Shown here piece by piece: positions 45,262-57,317 of a DNA stretch of 64,000 bases. Positions within the stretch are counted from its first letter, which is position 1. Every line of letters starts with the position of its first letter. The stretch spans positions 34,603,520 through 34,667,519 of the forward strand of contig NC_080546.1 of the NCBI RefSeq assembly GCF_028640845.1. Reading direction: 5' to 3'. Below the pieces are notes generated by a model. It was not told the origin of the DNA and ran no database searches. It saw only the letters and a list, made by a program, of their open reading frames with translations. This DNA comes from Ahaetulla prasina. Lineage: Eukaryota > Chordata > Lepidosauria > Squamata > Colubridae. A program made the position numbers and the translations under genes.

Positions 45262-46133
45262 CAAAGGAGAAACTCTTCCATATTTTCACCTCTTACAATA
45301 CTAGACAATACAGTATCAACAGTAGAGACCTTCAAATGTCTAGGTTCTACCATATCGCAAGATCTAAAATGGACAGCTAACATCAAAAACGTCATCAAAA
45401 AAGCACAACAAAGAATGTTCTTTCTGCACCAACTCAGAAAGCTCAAACTTCCCAAAGAGCTGCTGATACAGTTCTACAGAGGAATTAATTAGTCTGTCAT
45501 CTGCACCTCTATAACTGTCTGGTTTGGTTCTGCAACCCAACAAGACAGACACAGGCTTCAGAGGATAATTAGAACTGCAGAAAAAATAATTGCTAGCAAC
45601 CTGCTTTCCATTGAGGACCTGTATAATACACGAGTCAAAAAGAGGACTGTGAAAATATTTACAGATCCCTCACATCCTGGACATAAACTGTTTCAAATCC
45701 TACCCTCAAAACGACACTATAGAGCACTGCACACCAGAACAACTAGACACAAGAACAGTTTTTTCCCGAATGCCATCACTCTGCTAAACAAATAATTCCC
45801 TCAACACTGTCAAACTATTTACTAAGTCTGCACTATTATTAATCTTCTCAACATTCCCATCACCCATCTCCTTCCACTTAGGACTGTATGACTGTAACTT
45901 TGTTGCTTGTATCCTTCTGATTTATACTGATATTGATTGTTTCCTGATTGCTTATTTGTACCTATGATAGTTAAGTGTTGTACCTTATGATTCTTGATGA
46001 ATGTATCTTTTCTTTTATATACACTGACAGCATATGCACCAAGACAAATTCCTTGTGTGTCCAAACACACTTGGCCAATAAAAAATTCAATTTTATTTTA
46101 TTTTATGCTATGCTATGCTATGCTATTCTAAAA
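45262..46133 (+). mobile_element. L3/L2-type LINE 3' portion, 5'-truncated
   Basis: The frame 45259-45492 gives ILDNTVSTVETFKCLGSTIS, QDLKWTANIKNVIKKAQQRM and FFLHQLRKLKLPKELLIQFY, followed by a stop where the family reads on to VICTSITVWFG-like sequence. Later pieces encode ATQQDRHRLQRIIRTAE-like and ARTTRHKNSFFPNAITLLNK-like sequence. The 3' UTR ends CAAATTCCTTGTGTGTCCAA and TTGGCCAATAAAAAATTC. The tail changes from ATTTT to ATGCT pentamers at 46093-46130. It is the same family as 22529-24021, lacking the reverse-transcriptase core. Confidence 0.9.
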
Positions 46134-46147
46134 GATAGCTGCAATAG

Positions 46148-46316
46148 AATAGAATAGAATAGAATAGAATAGAATAGAATAGAATAGAATAGAATAGAAT
46201 TTTTATTGGCCAAGTGTGATTGGACACACAAGGAATTTGTCTTGGTGCATATGCTCTCAGTGTACATAAAAGAAAAGATACGTTCATCAAGGTACAACAT
46301 TTACAACACAATTGAT
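46148..46316 (-). mobile_element. L3/L2-type LINE 3' end, short insert with 16-bp TSD
   Basis: An AGAAT pentamer array (46148-46200) followed by TTTTTATTGGCCAAGTGTGA and the inverse of the family's 3' UTR, ending at ATTGAT. The exact 16-bp direct repeat GATAGCTGCAATAGAA at 46134-46149 and 46317-46332 is the target duplication. The copy is only about 170 bp long and lies tail to tail with the preceding LINE. Confidence 0.93.
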
Positions 46317-46332
46317 GATAGCTGCAATAGAA

Positions 46333-46884
46333 GTGTTTTAAATAAACAAAACAAGGAAAGTGTTGACAATTTAGACTAATATCAAGAATAAATAACCAGC
46401 TAACAGATATTTTTCAGACTAGGTGACAAATTAGAATTCTAGTAGGTCTGACTAATACCTTTAGGTTGCTAAAGCATTGAACACTGGAGCCAAATATGTT
46501 TGTGAAACCTGATATCCATTCAGAAGTAGAAGTAAGTGGAAGTATCAGAGACTGATGAATCCCTGAGAGACCCAGGCCTTAATACATAATATAAACCATA
46601 GACTCTTCCATCTGGCTCAAGAGGCTCTGAGTTTGAAGTAGATGATGGAAAATTAGGTAATGAACATGGTGGAGCCTTCATACATATTCTCAGGAAATTG
46701 AGTAGCACAAAAGTGCAAGATTGGGTTTCTTGAAAGGAAGGGCTGTTAGCCATGAATAAATCTTGATTGGTCTCAAGATTTCCCCTCTTGATTGGGAAGA
46801 TATTAGTGGCCAAGGAACAAATTGAGCAAACTGTTAGAAAAGTATCTATAGCTTAATATCTATGGAGTTATCCACATCATAGTT
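46333..46884. other. non-coding DNA, nothing recognised
   Basis: No gene or repeat recognised. Confidence 0.4.
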
Positions 46885-47150
46885 TTCCAAAGGTGTTTTT
46901 TCAAAAGGCAACTGGACTTTGTTTTTCCTTGAAGACATTTAGTTTCTCATCCAAGAAGCTTCTTCAGCCAAGAATGGTGGAGAATGGAAGGATTTATATT
47001 CCTTGCAGTCATCTGGTCTTTAGCACTCATTTTGAGAATTGTTGAGGCCATTGAGGTTTATATGTGCCCTTAGGGTCACCTTAATAGTGCAAATGGGTGT
47101 GGAACCATCTAGAACTGCTAAAGGTCCATAGGTAACTTGTGACTGCCTAC
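46885..47150 (-). mobile_element. second Penelope-like element family, terminal fragment
   Basis: The minus strand reads CTGAAGAAGCTTCTTGGATG, then AGAAACTAAATGTCTTCAAG and GAAAAACAAAGTCCAGTTGC. This matches the GAAGCTTCTTGGATGAGAAGCGAAACG-type end of vertebrate PLEs. The upstream part (ATATAAATCCTTCCATTCTC and a GACTGCAAGGAATATAAATC-type region) also fits that family. No coding region is present. The outer limits are approximate. Confidence 0.65.
46930..46967 (-). ncRNA. hammerhead-ribozyme-like motif (second PLE family, core broken)
   Basis: On the minus strand CTGAAGA (46967-46961) is followed by a stem II candidate AGCTTCT, loop TGGATG and AGAAACT with one mispair. The position of the invariant GAAA reads TAAA (46941-46938), and the following CGTC reads TGTC. 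The G-to-T change in the core should abolish cleavage. Confidence 0.55.
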
Positions 47151-50100
47151 CTTTGGATTTTGTACTGAAATTAACAGCCCAGTAGTTCCTGGAAATCTTT
47201 CATCGAAGTACTAAGCTGGCCTGATCTGCTGCTTTTTGAGCCCAGAAAAGGTTAAGTGGAATTGCTAAAATAGTAATTATAAAATTACTTATATGTGCTA
47301 GCAGCTATTGTAGGATAACTTGAGATAAGGGCTCCAAACTGAGAAAATTTTTTCCCCATTCATGTCTTATAAAATAATGGTTTATGCACTGTAATGCATA
47401 ATTTAAATATATAGATTTGAAATAACATGCAATAAAATTACAATAAGCAGAGATATAAAAATAAAATAATGATTCGGCACAAAAAAACAAATACAAAAGC
47501 TTGCAGAACTTCAGAACCTTTCTTGTGCCTCGGGTATGAGCATGCTAAGCAGTTGAATCTTTCTTTGACTTAAAATGGATATAAACATAATTGGCTTCCT
47601 TAAAATGATGTAAACATGGAAAATTATAACATCGGATCCTCCTAATCACTAGGTGATAGAAGAAAGATTTGATAGAAATGGCCTATGCATTTAAGATATG
47701 AGTTTAGGAGTTGAATTGTAGAACAATATTTTGAGCTGAAATTGCAAATAAGGAATGAATACTTGGTATTATCAATTCTTTGTGAAGTTGTTCAGAATAA
47801 CAGAGGGACTATTCAAAGGAGAATCAATAGGAAAACTTCCCTGAAACAATCTATATTAAAGTATTAGGAACACAAATAGAGTATATCTGGGCCCAGAGGT
47901 ATCCCAGATGAAAAATACAAAATAAAAGGGAAAGAATCAGAAACCATGCTTGAGGCAAAGAAGAAGTAAAATCAAGAATAAGCCGGAAGAGAATAGAGGA
48001 GGTTTTTTTTTAGTATTGCCTGAAATAGATTTTCTTTAAGACAATTGTCTGTGCTAGTATGCTTTTGGCCACCTATTTAGTTCCAAGTCAAATAAATAAT
48101 GAAATAAAAGGTACAGTAGGTTGCTTGCAAGGTCTCTTTTCCCCTAATCATATGTTCTCAAGTAAACAGAATAAATAGACCCAATTTTAAAATTATTTCA
48201 GAAAACAACATGTTGCCACATGCCATTTCTTCCAAGAATCTTTCTAAATAAACAGGTGGTAGCTATGGTCATGTTGGTATCAATTCTGGCCACCTGTGTT
48301 GATACCTGCCCAAAGAATGCAGCATCTTGCAATGTTTGGTGTAATTGGCTCTGGAAATCTATCCATTTTTGTTTCTATTAAGCAGTATTTCAGGAATGTA
48401 TTCAGGGAGAAAGTGTTCTGTCTACATTTAGCATCCTGTTACCACAACTGGATTGCCACTGGTCTATGGGAATGATAACATACGTCTTTCATTGCCATAT
48501 AATATTAGGTATGTGACTTGCTTTCCAAATCACCATTTAAAGATTTATGCACTCCTGACAGAATGTGTGAATGATTTCAAATAGCAGAAAAAGATATGAA
48601 CCCAGATTACGAATCTATTATTGCAAATTTCTGGCATGAGGATGTTGAGCCCTGGGAAAGAGGAACATGCTATGACAAATGAGAAGTGGCTTTCCAGGAC
48701 ACTGACAGATAATAGATCAATCATCCCCACACAATGTTTTCAAATGCAGGAATGAATCTCAGATGTTTTCTGCCATTAATGAACAGTATAATGTGTAAAG
48801 CACTCGTATATCATATTTTTATTAGAACAGATAAAAAATAAACATGAGAATATTTAGAAAACAACATGAAGTAAAAGGAAAAAGATAAAGTGCAATAAAT
48901 AAGAAAATAAATGTTTAAAGAAGTAACTTCTGATTTTCCTGACAACAGTTACAAATACATTAGTCCCATATCAAAGTTACATCACATATTCAATTCTTCC
49001 TGTATTCAACCTTTTTCAATCAACATGAAGGGACATTTTTCACAATTTACAGTCTTGGAATTATATGATGAAATGGCCCTTCATGTTTTCCATATTTCCA
49101 ACAATAATTATAAGTGCCTATATACATTTTAGATAATTTTGCTGCTGACATATTCCAGCAGTACAACATTTTATAGAAGTTTTCTTTTAAGTTACAATGT
49201 AATGTGAATTTCAGTCCTTTTAATCATATACTTTAATGTTGATCCATCTGTCTATCGTAACTCCATTTCAAATTTCAGGAGAAATTAATTCATTTCAGCA
49301 ATTACATGTTCATCATTTGCACATAATTTTGTTTTAATTCCATTACATGTTCTGTTCCTGTTAATTTTGACTATATTAAACCTCTCACTATTGTGGGTAG
49401 GAAAACCATTGAAAAGCTTGTAGTCATTTTAACTTAACTCCGTTTTTCTGTACTAGCAAGTCTTAATACGTTTTAATTTGTCCATGGTTTTTTCTACAAA
49501 CCTTCTTGTACTGAAGCCAGTAAAGATATTTTCAGAAACAGCCTATGTCTATATCTGTCTCATATTCTTAGTATGGTTCTCCTAACATAATGATTTTTTA
49601 AAGTCTACATGTAAAGCACTCCTGAGCTAAAACATTAGGCGGTATCAGAAGTATTAAAACGTGATTTTTCTTATGATCAGGTGGTTCATGAACTTTTTTT
49701 TATGAATAACAGAAAAGATGCTTGTATTGTATGTATCTTGAAAATGAATGTCTCTGAGGCTTAGTCAGCATGCAATCTTTTATCATTAGATACAACTAAG
49801 ATTTTACTTGGCTTTTCCTCCCTCCTAATTTTACTGGTATGTGTGCCAAATTTGGCCAGTAGCTGCCAAAGCAACTTCTATGTTTTCTACAACCGATCTC
49901 CCTATTATTCTCTTCCTATATTCTCATCTCCAAAGAGCTTTCCAGTTGTATTTCTGCTCCCCAATGTTTTATTTACACTCAAAGGGACCTTATGTTTCAT
50001 GACTTTCAGCTGCTTTTTCAAAGCTCCAGGCTCAAACAGAATAACTTAGTATTAGATGACCTTTTGCACTGATTTTGTAGTCAAAGCTAAGGCTGTAGGC

Positions 50101-51092
50101 TGCCAAAAGGAGCCTCTATTATAGCTTTTTCTCATTATGTACTTCCTTTTTTGCACAGTAGACAACGACTTTCAGAATCATCATGCCATATATTAATGGT
50201 GATAAGAGGGAAATTCCAAAATAATTTAATTCTAGTCCTTTAGAAATCTTCATTAACTTTCATGTTCATTTGTAACAACAATGTTGCAAACTCAGCCTAA
50301 ATGGCATGTACACACAAAATCAACATGCATTGGCAGAAAGAAATCTGATTTAACAGGCACAATGGGAAAAAGAAAAAACACACCTTTTATTTTACTTCCT
50401 ACGGCTCCATTTAAAAAGATATAGCACTAATCTAATTTTGCCTGATTTCATTACAACGTTGTGTTTCATAAATATTCCTTACAAACCCTATAAACAGAAA
50501 CATAAAGTTACAATCCATTTTGGAGAATATATATCTTTCAACATAACTGCATTTAAAAAATAATAAACTTCAACCTGTGATAAGGACAAACTGATTATTC
50601 CTTGCCTACTATAGAACTAAGTCCTATTCATTTGGACTCAAAAGTCCCACAGCTGTGTTCATAACAAGCTCAATCAAACTTAGTTCCAGGGAAACAAAGA
50701 CATGAGATGGAACAAAGGTGGAATATAAATGTACTAACTAAATAAATAATACGGGGCTTCAGAACAAAGATTTAGAAGTCCTGGGAGGAACATATAGTGT
50801 GTGGTAATACCTGAAATAAGGGTCAGTGCCTGAAGTGAAGAAAAGGACAGATTCTGCATTCCAAGGTCCATAGCTAGGAGAATGGAATTTCTAGTTTACA
50901 TTAATACTGGTGATGGAATAGTATTCTTCGCCCACCAGAGGCTACTGAGTACTTAACTAGTGTGGGGCAAGCCATATGGCATAATACAAGGTTCTAAACT
51001 TTAAAACTCTCTTGCTGTTCACTCACTTTCCAAACACAACACTCTCCAAGCAACCACGAAAGCCTTTCAAGTCCCAACTAGTATAAATTTAT
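47151..51092. other. AT-rich non-coding DNA, nothing recognised
   Basis: Nearly 4 kb without a recognisable gene or transposon. All open frames are short and mutually overlapping. Confidence 0.45.
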
Positions 51093-51541
51093 AGCAATTG
51101 CAATTGCAATATCACTTAGACTTATATACCGCTCAGAGATGGGATTCAGCCGCTTTTGTCTGGTTCGAGCGAACTCGAAGTGACGACTGTGGGAGGCTCC
51201 ACCCACCCAGACATAATGTGCAAGCAAAGAGCATGCACGGAAGGCCGAGCGCATGCGCAGAGGATGCACGTACGAGTGAAGCAATCACACGCACACGCAT
51301 GATCACATTTGCAAACCAATAGGGAAGATAAGTGAATCCCACCTCTGATACCGCTCCATAGTGCTTCATAGTACTCTCTGAGAAGTTTACAAATGTCACC
51401 ATATTTGACCCAACAATCTGGGTCAAAAGTACAGATCTTGGAAGGATAGAAGGTTGAGTCAACCTTGACCCGGTCAGGATCTAACTTCTGGCAGTGGGCA
51501 GAGTTACCTTGCAACACTGCATTCTGCGCCACCACCGCTCC
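51093..51541 (-). mobile_element. tRNA-derived SINE split by a hAT element
   Basis: Minus-strand copy of the 4903 family. The head GGAGCGGTGGTGGCGCAGAA is at 51541, then CCGGGTCAAGGTTGACTCAA and CCTTCTATCCTTCCAAGATC, down to 51356. The rest, GGTATATAAGTCTAAGTGAT and a TTGCAA-type tail, lies at 51125-51093. A 214-bp element separates the two parts. Confidence 0.88.
51134..51347. mobile_element. 214-bp hAT-type MITE nested in the SINE
   Basis: The left end is CAGAGATGGGATTCAGC and the right end AGTGAATCCCACCTCTG. The exact 8-bp duplication ATACCGCT (51126-51133 and 51348-51355) is SINE sequence, which proves the insertion order. The interior is CpG-rich (GCGCATGCGCAGAGGATGCA), like the other ACCGGT-block elements. 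Confidence 0.95.
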
Positions 51542-53382
51542 ATATGGGGAATATATGTAACTATATAAACAACAGAAAACAAAGTGTTCCACTCTGGTTT
51601 TCAGAGTTCATAGAGACTTATTGTTGAGAGGTGAGCTACCACGCTTATTGACAATAGCAATGATGAATGGCCAGGATTTTAAAAAACAGAGCTATTACAT
51701 TTTAGTATGTTGGAATATCTTCTTGGTCTTTGGATACAGATCTACTAGAATGTGTAAAGATGACTTCTTATAGACACTAGAAAAACAAAAAAACCCAAAT
51801 TGGAGTCATTTTTAGGCTTTGAGTGTAGAATACAAGAAGCCAGGCAGGCTAACTCATTTGTCAAGCAACAATATTCAACACCTACTCTTCTTGCAGTCTT
51901 TGCCCACTCTTCTTCGCATCACCAACGCTACAGCTTCTTTTTCTTACTTATTGTCACTGGAACAGTCCCCTGAGAATTAGCTTTAGCCTTTAGCCTGAAA
52001 GAATTAGGTTTAGCCTTTCCTACCTATGTTTTCTTCCCGCTGCTCAGTTAGAAACAGAACTCAGTAAGCAATTGAGGAGAGGGAAAGAGAGCACATGGCT
52101 GCAGGGTGCTGTTAGTGAGCTGTCTGTAGAGGAAGGATCACTTTTGCCATCCTTCAATGCTATGTTGGATACAGAAAAGCATTTTTTTCAGTGGTCAACT
52201 TGACAGCTCAGAAATCTGCCAACGGAACAAAAAAAACAACTATCTTTCCCGCCACAGTTTGCATGAAATGGGCATTTTCTAAATGTATAATCAGCAGATC
52301 CAGAATTGAAGAAATATATCTGAATTTAGCCCATATCTGGAGACAATTTTAAAAGCAATTAAATTGATTGCAATTTGGGTACTTAAGATAAAGTCAGCAG
52401 CTATGCCACTTGCTCCAGAGTGTCCTTTATTCTACACTTGCATCCTTGCTAATTTATTTTATGTACCCCTCCAATGTTCTCTTATCCAAGAAAAAAAAAT
52501 GACAGTACCTTAAGAAAAAGTCTCACTGCTCAGAGGAGAAAGACATACTTAGCCTTGTAATAAAGGGATGGCTTTAGAAAATGATGAGAAAATTCTTCCT
52601 TCCTGAAGACAACAGAAATGAACTATTAATTTTAATAGGGATAGCAGTTTTGTTCCTGGGGACATTCAATTAGTAAATGAGAAGAAAAGACAGTCTGACA
52701 ATTCAAACAGAGGATTCTGATGATTCTCGGTGAAGTATTAAAGCTTTCAGCTTAACACTGAAAGCTTTGATACTTATCTACACTCACTTTTTTAGAATTT
52801 TAGAATAGGTCTGTGAGTGATCGGCAGCTAGTCATGGGAGAATGAACATAGCAGGAAGTCTAGAAAAGTATGGACTTGGGGAGAACTAGGGAGTTGGTGT
52901 TTTTTCAATGAAACTGTACTTTATGTTTCTGACAGCTTTCCTTGCAGTGGATGGAAAGGGGGCTGCCTCACTTGTTTTCTATTGTCTGGGATAATGTATG
53001 AAACTAAAGAACATAGCTACACGTTTGTTAAGACAGTGGTAAAATGATCAAAAACCTGTTTTGACTGGTAAATTGAACAACCTTAGGAAGGAAATTACAA
53101 AGCAAACATTTCAAAAACCAAAAGCCTTCGTTGTTGCAGTGCCTGAGAGGAAAGGAAAAAGATGTAGTTTTGTCATGTAACAATTTATAAGACAATATTT
53201 CATCATTTTCAAGATGGGCTTCATTTATAAATCTAAGAGTTTTCTCATGTTCTTTGGACATAATGGTAAAATACAGCTCATGTGTGCAGGGCAGAAGTAA
53301 TGCAGGTGACTTAAGTCTGGCACCAGAAAATATTGATAGGAATGTTTTGAAGATATTTCCAAATACCATAGCATTATGTTGG
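51542..53382. other. non-coding DNA, nothing recognised
   Basis: No gene or transposon recognised. AAAGCTTTCAGCTTAACACTGAAAGCTTT at 52740-52768 is a short perfect-arm hairpin. Confidence 0.4.
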
Positions 53383-53450
53383 GAAAGGGGGGGGAGGGAA
53401 GAAGGGAGAGGGAGGGAGAGAGAGGGAGGCAGAGAGGCAGAGAGGGAGGT
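53383..53450. repeat. purine (GGGA/GAGGCA)-rich low-complexity tract
   Basis: GGGAGAGG and GGCAGAGA units forming an almost pure purine strand. Frames across it on either strand are artefacts. Confidence 0.9.
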
Positions 53451-53900
53451 GCCAAGTGTAAGCTTGAAACAATACCAGTTAAGACTTACTTGGCATAATG
53501 CTTCTATTTCTTTAGCAAAGTGCTGACATCCTCCAGCAATAATTAGAAGGTCCAAATTTTATGCCAATGAATTTGCTGTTCACTTACCAAAAGGATATAT
53601 ATATATATTATAATTATATATTATATAATATTATATATACTTATAAATTATATCACCGCTATAACCTTTAGTTTGATAAAGAACTTCAGTTACACCGCTT
53701 CAGTTCTTCTGAGAAACTAATATATAATTTTATAGCAACAAATCTGAAGTTGCAATATTCTGAGATTCTGTCTTGTACTGTAACTTACTTTGTATTTGTA
53801 TTTCAGAATATTCACATAACAGAACACTTAAGATTTATCTCTCAATATAATTTATTTATTAGTGAACCTTGGAACCATGAGTTATTCAGAAATAATAATA
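53451..53900. other. AT-rich non-coding DNA
   Basis: Includes a TATATAATTATA-rich palindromic stretch at 53597-53655. Nothing else recognised. Confidence 0.4.
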
Positions 53901-53908
53901 GATGTAAG

Positions 53909-54195
53909 CAGGGGTGAAATCTACTTACCTTCCTTACCGGTTTGGAAGTGCACGTGCTGTGTGCGATCGCATGATCACACGCTCACATGCATGTCACATG
54001 CGTGTGCCAACCCTCTGCGCATGCGCAAGCGCAGAGGGTAAAAACCGGTTGCTTCCTGGTTAAAACCAGGATGTAACAATGACTGGGCGGGTGGGCGGAG
54101 CCTCAAGCCACCATCACTACCAGTTCTCCAAACCACAGGCCGTCATCACTACCAGTTCGGCCGAACCAGTACGAACTGGGAGCATTTCACCCCTA
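53909..54195. mobile_element. 287-bp hAT-type MITE (family GGTGAAAT)
   Basis: The left end is CAGGGGTGAAATCTAC and the right end GAGCATTTCACCCCTA. The flanks GATGTAAG (53901-53908) and TATGTAAG (54196-54203) are an 8-bp duplication with one mismatch. The CpG-rich centre holds GTGCGCATGCGCAAGCGCAG-type sequence, and TCATCACTACCAGTTC is duplicated near the right end. Related in its ends to 41994-42961. Confidence 0.88.
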
Positions 54196-54203
54196 TATGT
54201 AAG

Positions 54204-56029
54204 GCTTATTCAAAAGAATGCTTATAGGGCAATGTAAGTCAGAGTTATATAGTAGAACTCCATGAGTAAAAAACCTGGTTGGCTGATCTTGTGAAATTGG
54301 GATCTGCTATGTTACTCTAATTATGATGATCCACTCATTTTCTACCAGCAGAAGGCAAAGCAATATTCAAGCAAAGAGACAACTGCTGTCAGTTGCTCCT
54401 GAGAAAACCAGGAGCTGGGAAAACAGAAATGCAATAATTAAATCATGTTGCTATCACAGCCTTGATGACAAGATTGTATAAATTTAAGTGAATCATCTCC
54501 CCCTGCCCCCCTCCAAGAAGAAGGAGAAGGGAGATGTTCTCTAGATTGTAATAATTGCTGGTTGCTGAGGGAAAAAGCATCAAGGCCAGAGCAGTCATGG
54601 TTCCATACAAGCACATCCTCTAATTATTGAAAAATCTGTGTAGAGTCTCAATGTTAATCAGTCTCTGAGAGATTTCAGCTTAGTTTTATGTGGTTAGTGT
54701 AGATTTATGGCACTTTTCTTTTCTGGTTATTAAAACTGATATTTCACAAGAAACGATCCTTCTCCAGACAACTGTTAAAATGCAAAGTTTCAGTCATAAA
54801 AGAAAACTGAAGAATTATTCCAAGACTATTCCACAGAGGAACCAAATAAGGAGAATAAAACACATCAAAGGTGGAAGGAGGGGTTGAATGATAAAAAGAA
54901 TAAAAATTAACTGAATATGCAACAGTTGTCTTATAGACTGCAAGTGTTGCAGTGTAATTAATTTCCGTGCTTGTTGCAATTACAGTAATAAACGTACCAT
55001 GCACAAAACACAACATGAAGTGCATCATTATTAACAGATGAGTTACAAATTATAGTATTTGTATGAACACGCAACTGGAAAGAGTCATATTCTTTAACAG
55101 GATTCATCAGTTTGAATGATAGTATTTAACACTTAATTTATCAGTCTTACTGCTGTTAACATTACATTTATGTTAATTCTATAAATTATAAAAATGTGTT
55201 AAGACAATGGATTCCTCATTAGTGTAGCCCCAAATGAAGGGCTATGTTTCATAAATTGGGAAATAGTAACATGACATGATGTAATAATACATAGGAATCT
55301 CTTTTGTGTATTGGGATGGGATTTTTATCTCTCTGCTGAGTAAGAGGAGAGAGAAACAGTAATTTTGATCAGGACAAAGTTGGGGGCTGCTGCTTTAGAG
55401 CAACAAATGCTAATTCTTGTTGATTGGATTCCTGCTGAATCTAAGAACATATGAACTTAGTGGTAAACATGTGGCTCTCCAAACAATGCTGAATTATAGC
55501 TACTAATAATCCAGATAAGCATGGCCCATATTAAGGATTGTTGTAGGCCCAAATCCAACCAAAGCAGTTGTGATTTCTCCCTCCCATGGATTATCCAAGG
55601 AGAACCTAGTCTTGTACAGTACTGCAACTGCAACATACTAAAATTCTGGCAATTAATAATCTTGCTCCTATCAGCTCCTGAAATCATAGGACAGAAGCTA
55701 TGGTTGCTCATGGAAACTCAGGGTCAACCTATCTATGACACCCTATGTACCTGAGTCCAAATTTAGAGTTTTATAAAATGCAAATTACTTTAATTAAGGT
55801 AGAGGTATGTAATCTACCAGAAAAAGATGTATGAATGAATAAGGGATTCTTCCCAACACAAATATTATATTTAGAATTATTAGAATAATAATTATTCTAT
55901 TAGAATTATTATAATTTAAAATTATTTTCAGGATTATTGCAAAAAAAGAGAAGATTCAATGCTTCTCTACCCCTGCTAAGATCTTATTATCTGATACAGC
56001 TTGGCTAATTTTTAATAAAATGCATGTTA
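54204..56029. other. AT-rich non-coding DNA, nothing recognised
   Basis: No gene, array or transposon recognised. Confidence 0.4.
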
Positions 56030-56150
56030 GGTGTCCTAATGTTCCCTTTATTTGTATTCATTTTATGTATTCAATTCATGTTTATACTTATATATATTAT
56101 CTAATATGTACTTGACAAATCAAATCAAATAAATAAAATAATAAATAATT
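56030..56150 (+). mobile_element. CR1-type LINE 3' UTR scrap
   Basis: TTCCCTTTATTTGTATTCAT, GTTTATACTTATATATATTA and GACAAATCAAATCAAATAAA, with an AAATAAATAATAAATAA tail, parallel the 3' UTR end of the 57318-57772 copy. No coding sequence remains. Confidence 0.6.
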
Positions 56151-56208
56151 ATCACATGTAATTTGGCCCTTAACTATATTGTCAGGGAAGAATTTGGTAG
56201 ATCTAGCA

Positions 56209-56342
56209 CAGGGGTGTCAAACTGGCAGTCCACAGGCAGGATGAGTCATGTGCAGGCCATGCCCACTCCAGCTCCACAAAGGGGGAAAACATCACGAAAC
56301 ATCACTTAACAGCAACATAATGCAGCAAGTTTGACACCCGTG
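56209..56342. mobile_element. 134-bp hAT-type MITE (family GTGTCAAACT)
   Basis: The left end is CAGGGGTGTCAAACT and the right end AGTTTGACACCCGTG, with an exact 8-bp duplication ATCTAGCA at 56201-56208 and 56343-56350. Same family as 3685-3789 (shared GGCCATGCCCA-type block). Confidence 0.93.
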
Positions 56343-56350
56343 ATCTAGCA

Positions 56351-57317
56351 GGTTGTTAGGACTTTTGGATGGGTAGCTTCAGAAGATCATGGATTCCAAG
56401 TGGAAGCAGGGAGATACACAACAATGTTCACTTCCTCTGTCCAAATTAGTATCTGAAAATCTTCAATTAAGGGAAACAGTGATTTTTTTTCCTGAATGTT
56501 GATATGGACAGCACAGTCTGTACAGTACAGCACAGTACAAATCAATCTCTGAACTTAAAATACACAGCAGCAATGATACCTCTGATATTAAAAACTCCAT
56601 TGCCATTAGCATTGCCATGTTTTAAATGCATCAAACTAGTTTTGTTTTTTAGTTTATTTTATAAATAAAAAAGTATAGCTGAAAGCATAGAACAGTAAGC
56701 TTTGCATGACAAAAGTGCTTGTTTCACACTGAACAAGTGACTATAATTTAGAATTTCTAAAATTTATCTTCAACGGTATTCCTTTAATTCCTTGCAGAAC
56801 AGTTCCTCGTGGCCTAGTAGAGCTATTCCCAATTCTCAGGAGAGAATAGAAGGTAATAATAAGTAAAAATAATGCTGTTTAATTCTATATCAAAATCAAA
56901 CCATGGACAAAAATAAGACTAACCTAGGTCTCAAATTCCAGTTTAACCAGAGATTTGTAGGAAGTAATTCTAGCCAGAAACTAAATTATTATTATCATAT
57001 TTTTTTTTCAATATTCCAGCTGCACCACAACATACCAATAGGAATCATGCAATATGTCAAGTGGGAACCCATGGATTCTACCTATGGCAGTTGAACACCT
57101 TGGAGAAGGAAGAAACGATTTCCTCTAGAAACTGCAGCTCTGTTTTAAATGGGTCATGTGAATGCAAAAGTTAGAAATGCTGCACGGTTAAAAAGCAGTC
57201 CAATGTAATTGCGAAACTACCTTTGTTCCAGACACTCAGCTGTCAATAAAAGCAATCATTCTTTCCAACACTTTTATTATAGGAAAATAAGGTTTTGTTA
57301 TTATTTTTATTCAGCAC
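56351..57317. other. non-coding DNA, nothing recognised
   Basis: A GTACAGTACAGCACAGTAC-like run lies near 56519-56537. No gene recognised. Confidence 0.4.
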
